From positions 1-9,751 of the forward strand of contig JAOUGR010000058.1 in the NCBI GenBank assembly GCA_029857655.1: a stretch of DNA of 9,751 nt, given 5' to 3'. Source of the stretch: Gammaproteobacteria bacterium (GTDB lineage Bacteria; Pseudomonadota; Gammaproteobacteria; Steroidobacterales; Steroidobacteraceae). Shown here one piece after another: positions 5,928-9,751 of the stretch (position 1 is the stretch's first letter; the number at the start of each line of letters is the position of its first letter). The notes beneath the pieces are model-generated. The model was not told the DNA's origin and did not search any database. It saw nothing but the letters and a program-made list of their open reading frames with translations. The translations under genes were made by a program, and so were the position numbers.

Positions 5928-6350
5928 ATGGAAAGTGCAGCGGCCGTCCGCGACGGGCACCGCCTTAACGGGCTGAAGGTGCTGGTCATCGACGACAGCA
6001 AGACGATTCGCCGGACGGCTGAAACGCTGCTGGCCAAGGAAGGTTGCGAGGTGTTCACGGCGGTGGACGGCTTCGACGCGCTGTCGAAAATCGCCGACCA
6101 CCAGCCCGACATTGTATTTGTCGACATCATGATGCCGCGCCTGGACGGCTATCAGACCTGTTCGCTGATCAAGCACAACAAGGTGTTCCGCGCGATACCC
6201 GTGATCATGCTGTCCAGCAAGGACGGCCTGTTCGACCGGGCACGTGGAAGGATCGTCGGTTCCGAGCATTACCTGACGAAGCCCTTCACCCGCGACGAGC
6301 TCCTGTCGACGATCGAGCGGCACGTCAGCCGCGGCGACGGCAGGTCGTAG
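5928..6350 (+). CDS. pilG: Type IV pilus/Chp response regulator PilG
   Basis: This single-domain CheY-like response regulator is phosphorylated by ChpA and promotes pilus extension and downstream cAMP signalling in P. aeruginosa. It has 140 residues and consists of one receiver domain after a short N-terminal extension of about 15 residues. Acidic pair Asp22-Asp23 (VLVIDDSKTIRR at 18-29), phospho-acceptor Asp66 (FVDIMMP at 64-70), the Ser96-Ser97 pair (VIMLSSKDG) and Lys118 (YLTKPF) are all present, so it should be active. The ATG at 5928 was chosen because GGAGG at 5917-5921 sits six bases upstream; the open frame continues further 5' but that part has no family resemblance. It is the first gene of the chp run and is 12 bases from pilH. 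Confidence 0.95.
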   Translation: MESAAAVRDGHRLNGLKVLVIDDSKTIRRTAETLLAKEGCEVFTAVDGFDALSKIADHQPDIVFVDIMMPRLDGYQTCSLIKHNKVFRAIPVIMLSSKDGLFDRARGRIVGSEHYLTKPFTRDELLSTIERHVSRGDGRS

Positions 6351-6362
6351 GGAGAAAGGCCC

Positions 6363-6731
6363 GTGGCGCTCATCCTGATCATCGACGACTCGCCAACCGA
6401 GGTATTCCAGATGCGGCGCATGCTCGAGAATCACGGCTTCAAGACCGATTCGGCCGCGGACGGCGCGGAGGGAATCCGCAAGGCACGCGAACTCCGTCCC
6501 GACCTGATCCTGATGGATATCGTCATGCCCGGCGTGGACGGATTCCGCGCGACCCGCACATTGTCGAATGATCCCGCGACCCGTGCGATTCCGGTCATCA
6601 TGGTATCGAGCAAGAGTCAGGAATCCGACCGCTACTGGGGCATGCGCCAGGGCGCGGTGGATTTTCTGGTCAAACCGGTCACGCCGGCGCAGCTGGTGGA
6701 GAAAGCGCAGGCTGCGCTGCTGACGGGCTGA
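6363..6731 (+). CDS. pilH: Type IV pilus/Chp response regulator PilH
   Basis: This second CheY-like regulator of the Chp system is thought to oppose or drain phosphate from PilG and to affect pilus retraction. It has 122 residues, all one receiver domain. Asp8-Asp9 (LIIDDSPTE at 5-13), phospho-acceptor Asp52 (LMDIVMPG at 50-57), Ser82 (MVSSKSQESD from 80) and Lys104 (FLVKPV) are present. DDSPTE near the start and WGMRQGAVD at 92-100 closely resemble Pseudomonas PilH and separate it from PilG. The start is GTG at 6363 with GGAG at 6351-6354, eight bases upstream; the protein begins directly with the first beta strand. Its stop is four bases before pilI, indicating one transcript. Confidence 0.95.
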   Translation: MALILIIDDSPTEVFQMRRMLENHGFKTDSAADGAEGIRKARELRPDLILMDIVMPGVDGFRATRTLSNDPATRAIPVIMVSSKSQESDRYWGMRQGAVDFLVKPVTPAQLVEKAQAALLTG

Positions 6732-6735
6732 GCGG

Positions 6736-7296
6736 ATGCAGCCTGAGCCGACCTTGAGGGCACTGCGCGACCGGCCTTTCGAGTTGTTGCTGGCGCTGGA
6801 GGAGCAGGCGCGCGAGGTTGCTGCCGGCGCGCGCGACGGTGCAGCGGGGCAGGAGTGGATCGGCGTGGCATTCCGGATGGGCGGGGAGACATTCCTCGTG
6901 GCGCGTGACGAGGCGCGCGAAGTCATGGGTGTGCCGGCATCGATCACGCGCGTGCCAGGAGCGCGCTCGTGGATACTCGGCCTTGCGAATGTGCGTGGCC
7001 AGTTGTTGCCGGTAATAGACCTGAAGCAGTATTTCGGCAGTGGAGAATCGGTGGTCGGTCGGAACACACGCGTGATCGTGGTGAATCACCGCGAAGTGCC
7101 GGCGGGCGTCGTTGTCGACGAGGTACTCGGATTCCGGCGCTTTGCCGACCGCGAATTCAATGCCGAGGCGCCGCCGACGATGATCCGCTGCGAGCATTAC
7201 CTGGCGGGTTCTTTCCGGCGTGGGAGTGAGGCCTGGCCCGTCCTGAGCCTGCGGGCGCTGGTCGAGAGCCCGGCATTCCTGCACGGTACTTCGTGA
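6736..7296 (+). CDS. pilI: CheW-like coupling protein PilI
   Basis: This CheW-domain adaptor couples the receptor PilJ to the kinase ChpA at the cytoplasmic face of the membrane. It has 186 residues. An N-terminal helix-like stretch, RDRPFELLLALEEQAR at 11-26, is followed by a CheW domain from about residue 40. That domain contains the most conserved motif, LGLANVRGQLLPVIDL at 81-96, then VIVVNHRE at 113-120 and VVDEVLGFRRF at 126-136. The ATG start at 6736 lies four bases after the pilH stop; no strong Shine-Dalgarno is visible, so coupling to pilH translation is likely. A 27-base gap leads to pilJ. Position and sequence both fit PilI rather than a flagellar CheW. Confidence 0.94.
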   Translation: MQPEPTLRALRDRPFELLLALEEQAREVAAGARDGAAGQEWIGVAFRMGGETFLVARDEAREVMGVPASITRVPGARSWILGLANVRGQLLPVIDLKQYFGSGESVVGRNTRVIVVNHREVPAGVVVDEVLGFRRFADREFNAEAPPTMIRCEHYLAGSFRRGSEAWPVLSLRALVESPAFLHGTS

Positions 7297-7323
7297 GCTG
7301 GGGCATGGTGAAGGAAAAAGTGC

Positions 7324-9402
7324 ATGGTCAACGTGCCTGACAGGCGACTGGCTTCGAAATGGATGCCAGTGATGCTGTGGGGCGGCTTGCTGCTGTCCCT
7401 CGCCGCAGCGGCATTCCTGCTGCTGTCCGGCCGCGCCCACGAGCAGGATCTCAGTTACAACTCTCAACTCGCGGAACTCACCGTGCTGGCGGGGGCACTG
7501 CCGGCGCAGTCTGCGGCGGCGGGCCGTGGCGACGATGCGGCATTCGAGAAACTCACGCAGTTGCGTGCCCGGCTTGAAAAACTGCTGGAAGAAATCGAAG
7601 AGGGCCGCGCGGCGTTCGCGGCGTTTTCGAACCCGAGTGCGCAGCGGCTCGGTGCCGAACCGGGCTGGAATGCCGTGCTGGAAGATGCGCGGCAGGTGCT
7701 GGCGGGCCGCGATGCGGCCCGCGAACTGAAGACCTGGGCCGAGGAATCGCGCACCGCGCTTGGGCGCGTGCTTGCGGCCACCGGCAATGCGGTATCGGCG
7801 CCGGGCGGCGCGGTCGCGCTGCGCGCCCTGCCACGCTTCGAATCAGTCGCACAGCGTGCCGGTGACGACCTTCGACAACTCGCCGACGCCTCGGGTGAAA
7901 CCGCGGCCGTTGCGCGGCGCATTACGGAGAACACTGCGCTGCTTGCACAATTCCTTGCGGGCCTGGCCGGGCTCGACCGGACCGCAGGCGTGCCGGCAGT
8001 GTCCGGCGATGCCATGACGCGCCTGGCTGACGCGCGCGATGCGTTTGCAGGCTATGAGAAGAAATTGCAGGGCGCGCTGGAGCGCGCCGGAACACTCGCA
8101 ACGGCGCAGCGCGCGGGCGGCGATCTCGCCCAGGCGGCGGACGAGTTGTCGAAATCCCTGGAGCAGCAGGCCGCCACGGAAGCGGACGCAGCGCCATTGG
8201 CCGGGCCGTATCCGGCGCTGATTGCGGTTCTGCTCGCGGCGCTGATGCTGGCCGGCGCCCTGGTCGCCTGGGTCTCGGCTGCGGGCGTGCGCCGCGTGGC
8301 CGACCAGGACGCGGAGCGCAACCGCCGCAACCAGGATGCGATCCTCCGCCTGCTCGATGAGATGTCGAGTCTCGCCGACGGCGACCTGACGGTCCAGGCG
8401 ACGGTGACGGACGACATCACGGGGGCCATCGCCGACTCGATCAACTATGCGATCGAAGCGCTGCGCGAACTGGTTGCGACGATCAACGAGACGGCCATGC
8501 AACTTGATTCCGCGGCGCGCCAGACGCAGGCGGCTGCCGGGCACCTGGCGAAGGCGAGTGTCGCTCAGTCGCGCCAGGTGGCCGCGGCCACCGATGCAGT
8601 CGGCGCCATGGCGGCGTCCATCGAGGAAGTGTCCGGCAATGCCGAGCGCTCGGCGGACGTTGCGCGTCATGCGGTCGATGTCGCGCACAAGGGAGGCGAC
8701 GCCGTGCGTCGCACGATCGACGGCATGAACACGATCCGCGAGAACATCCAGGACACGTCCAAGCGCATCAAGCGCCTCGGCGAAAGCTCGCAGGAAATCG
8801 GCAACATCGTCGAATTGATCAACGACATCGCCGAGCAGACAAATATCCTGGCGCTCAACGCCTCGATCCAGGCGTCGATGGCCGGCGAGTCGGGTCGCGG
8901 TTTCGCGGTGGTCGCCGACGAGGTGCAGCGCCTGGCGGAGCGCGCCGGGCACGCGACGCGCCAGATCGAGGTTCTGGTCCGCACGATCCAGACCGATACC
9001 AACGAGGCCGTGGTCTCGATGGAACGGACGACGACGGACGTGGTCGGCGGCGCCCTTCTTGCGGAGAACGCGGGCGCCGCGCTCGGCGAGATCGAGGACG
9101 TCTCCAACCAGATTGCGCAGCTGGTGCAGAACATCTCCGCGAGCGCGCGCCAGCAAGCCGCGACGTCGTCCCACATTTCGCGGACCATGCAGGTGCTGCG
9201 TGAGATCAGCCAGCAGACCGCCGATAACACGAGCGCGACCTCGAATGCGATCGGCCGGCTCGCCGAGCTGTCTGCGCAATTGCGCAAGTCCGCCGCCGGC
9301 TTCCGTCTGCCGCAGGAACTGCCCGTGGCTGCGAGGCGTGCCTCTGCGTCCGCGGCACCCGACGGCTCAAAGTCGAGGCGCATCGCGAGCGTGGGAGGCT
9401 GA
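7324..9402 (+). CDS. pilJ: Type IV pilus methyl-accepting chemoreceptor PilJ
   Basis: This inner-membrane chemoreceptor feeds the Chp pathway and senses pilus or surface signals in P. aeruginosa. It has 692 residues, close to the Pseudomonas protein. Order: transmembrane segment about 15-36; a largely helical, alanine-rich periplasmic PilJ-type region about 37-295; second transmembrane segment about 296-321; a HAMP-like region about 322-385 (SLADGDLTVQA at 349-359); and a long coiled-coil signalling domain to about 660. The hairpin tip contains EQTNILALNASIQASMAG (504-521) and GRGFAVVADEVQRLAER (524-540). The NASIQASMAG variant is typical of PilJ. The tail is Ala, Ser and Arg-rich and has no NWETF-type methyltransferase-docking pentapeptide. 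The ATG has AAGGA at 7311-7315, eight bases upstream. No pilK methyltransferase gene follows. Confidence 0.95.
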   Translation: MVNVPDRRLASKWMPVMLWGGLLLSLAAAAFLLLSGRAHEQDLSYNSQLAELTVLAGALPAQSAAAGRGDDAAFEKLTQLRARLEKLLEEIEEGRAAFAAFSNPSAQRLGAEPGWNAVLEDARQVLAGRDAARELKTWAEESRTALGRVLAATGNAVSAPGGAVALRALPRFESVAQRAGDDLRQLADASGETAAVARRITENTALLAQFLAGLAGLDRTAGVPAVSGDAMTRLADARDAFAGYEKKLQGALERAGTLATAQRAGGDLAQAADELSKSLEQQAATEADAAPLAGPYPALIAVLLAALMLAGALVAWVSAAGVRRVADQDAERNRRNQDAILRLLDEMSSLADGDLTVQATVTDDITGAIADSINYAIEALRELVATINETAMQLDSAARQTQAAAGHLAKASVAQSRQVAAATDAVGAMAASIEEVSGNAERSADVARHAVDVAHKGGDAVRRTIDGMNTIRENIQDTSKRIKRLGESSQEIGNIVELINDIAEQTNILALNASIQASMAGESGRGFAVVADEVQRLAERAGHATRQIEVLVRTIQTDTNEAVVSMERTTTDVVGGALLAENAGAALGEIEDVSNQIAQLVQNISASARQQAATSSHISRTMQVLREISQQTADNTSATSNAIGRLAELSAQLRKSAAGFRLPQELPVAARRASASAAPDGSKSRRIASVGG

Positions 9403-9408
9403 TCGGGC

Positions 9409-9751
9409 GTGGCCGACTTCCCATCGGTCAATGAACAGGCCTTTCACCTGGTCGCGCGGGAACTCGCGGCGACCCTGAACGAGGTCCGTATCGCGCTCGA
9501 GGCCGCCGCCGAGACGCCGGCCAACAAGGCGCCGATCTCGCAGACAGCAGAGCTGATGCACGGCGCGCGCGGCGTGCTGCGCGTGGTCGAGGTCTATGGC
9601 GCTGCGTTGCTGGCCGAGGAGATGGAGCACTCGGCGCAGTGGCTCGCCGATAACACGACCGACGCGCGACAGTTGGTCGAAGGCCTAGATGCGCTGATGC
9701 GTTCCAGCGTCCAGCTGCCCACCTATCTCGAGCGCGTGCTGGGCGGGGGCC
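9409..9751 (+). CDS. chpA: Hybrid chemotaxis histidine kinase ChpA/PilL, N-terminal part (3' end outside window)
   Basis: This is the start of the very large CheA-type kinase of the Chp system, which phosphorylates PilG and PilH. Only 114 residues are visible. They match the N-terminal helical region of ChpA (also related to FimL): VRIALEAAAETP at 26-37, then ELMHGARGVLRVVEVYG at 48-64, GAALLAEEMEHSAQWL at 64-79 and LPTYLERV at 103-110. His51 followed by ARG resembles a histidine phosphotransfer box (H-x-x-K-G) with Arg for Lys, but whether it is phosphorylated cannot be told. The start is GTG at 9409, with GGGAGG at 9393-9398 inside the pilJ end, ten bases upstream. It begins six bases after the pilJ stop, with no pilK between them. 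The frame is open to the window edge. Confidence 0.92.
   Translation, partial: MADFPSVNEQAFHLVARELAATLNEVRIALEAAAETPANKAPISQTAELMHGARGVLRVVEVYGAALLAEEMEHSAQWLADNTTDARQLVEGLDALMRSSVQLPTYLERVLGGG

Noticed and set aside
5697..7067. 456-codon open frame antisense to pilG, pilH and part of pilI
   Set aside because: It runs opposite three confident genes and across the control region, and shows no domain or Shine-Dalgarno support.
7843..9279. 478-codon open frame antisense to pilJ
   Set aside because: It lies opposite a well-supported pilJ, and its translation is Arg, His and Asp-rich without recognisable motifs, as expected from the complement of GC-rich coding DNA.

Overview
This window is GC-rich and densely coded. 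It looks like chromosomal DNA from a gammaproteobacterium. The gene set and order closely resemble the pilU to chpA neighbourhood of Pseudomonas aeruginosa (PA0396 to PA0413, from memory), but with differences: pyrR, pyrC' and pilK are missing, and a pyrK-type gene sits beside pyrB. The lineage could be Xanthomonadales, Nevskiales or a related order; the sequence alone does not settle this. I see no insertion sequence, phage gene, CRISPR array, tRNA or rRNA.

Layout. (1) Positions 1-841, + strand: the 3' part of pilU, the accessory retraction ATPase of type IV pili. (2) A 61-base convergent gap with a weak terminator candidate. (3) Positions 903-5697, - strand: a tight six-gene run, transcribed gshB, tonB-like, yqgE, ruvX, pyrB, pyrK. 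Three of its five junctions are 4-base stop/start overlaps and one is a 3-base gap. The only real gap, between tonB and yqgE, carries a good promoter candidate. (4) Positions 5698-5927: a 230-base divergent control region with a potentially structured leader in front of pilG. (5) Positions 5928-9751, + strand: pilG, pilH, pilI, pilJ and the start of chpA, the Chp chemosensory system that controls twitching motility and pilus-dependent signalling.

How the genes fit together. PilJ is the membrane receptor, PilI the CheW-type coupling protein, ChpA the histidine kinase, and PilG and PilH the two output response regulators. They act on pilus extension and retraction, where PilU works with PilT. 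The TonB-like gene matches TonB3 of P. aeruginosa in position and C-terminal sequence, and TonB3 has been linked to pilus assembly and twitching. The rest of the minus-strand run is metabolic or housekeeping: glutathione synthesis, pre-16S rRNA processing, an UPF0301 protein and two pyrimidine-pathway proteins.

The strongest candidates for something undescribed are not proteins. They are an 18-bp perfect palindrome lying exactly on the gshB stop/tonB start overlap, a pilG leader whose Shine-Dalgarno sequence can be sequestered in a multi-helix fold, and a predicted leaderless promoter at yqgE. All three are read directly from the bases, but their function is inferred.
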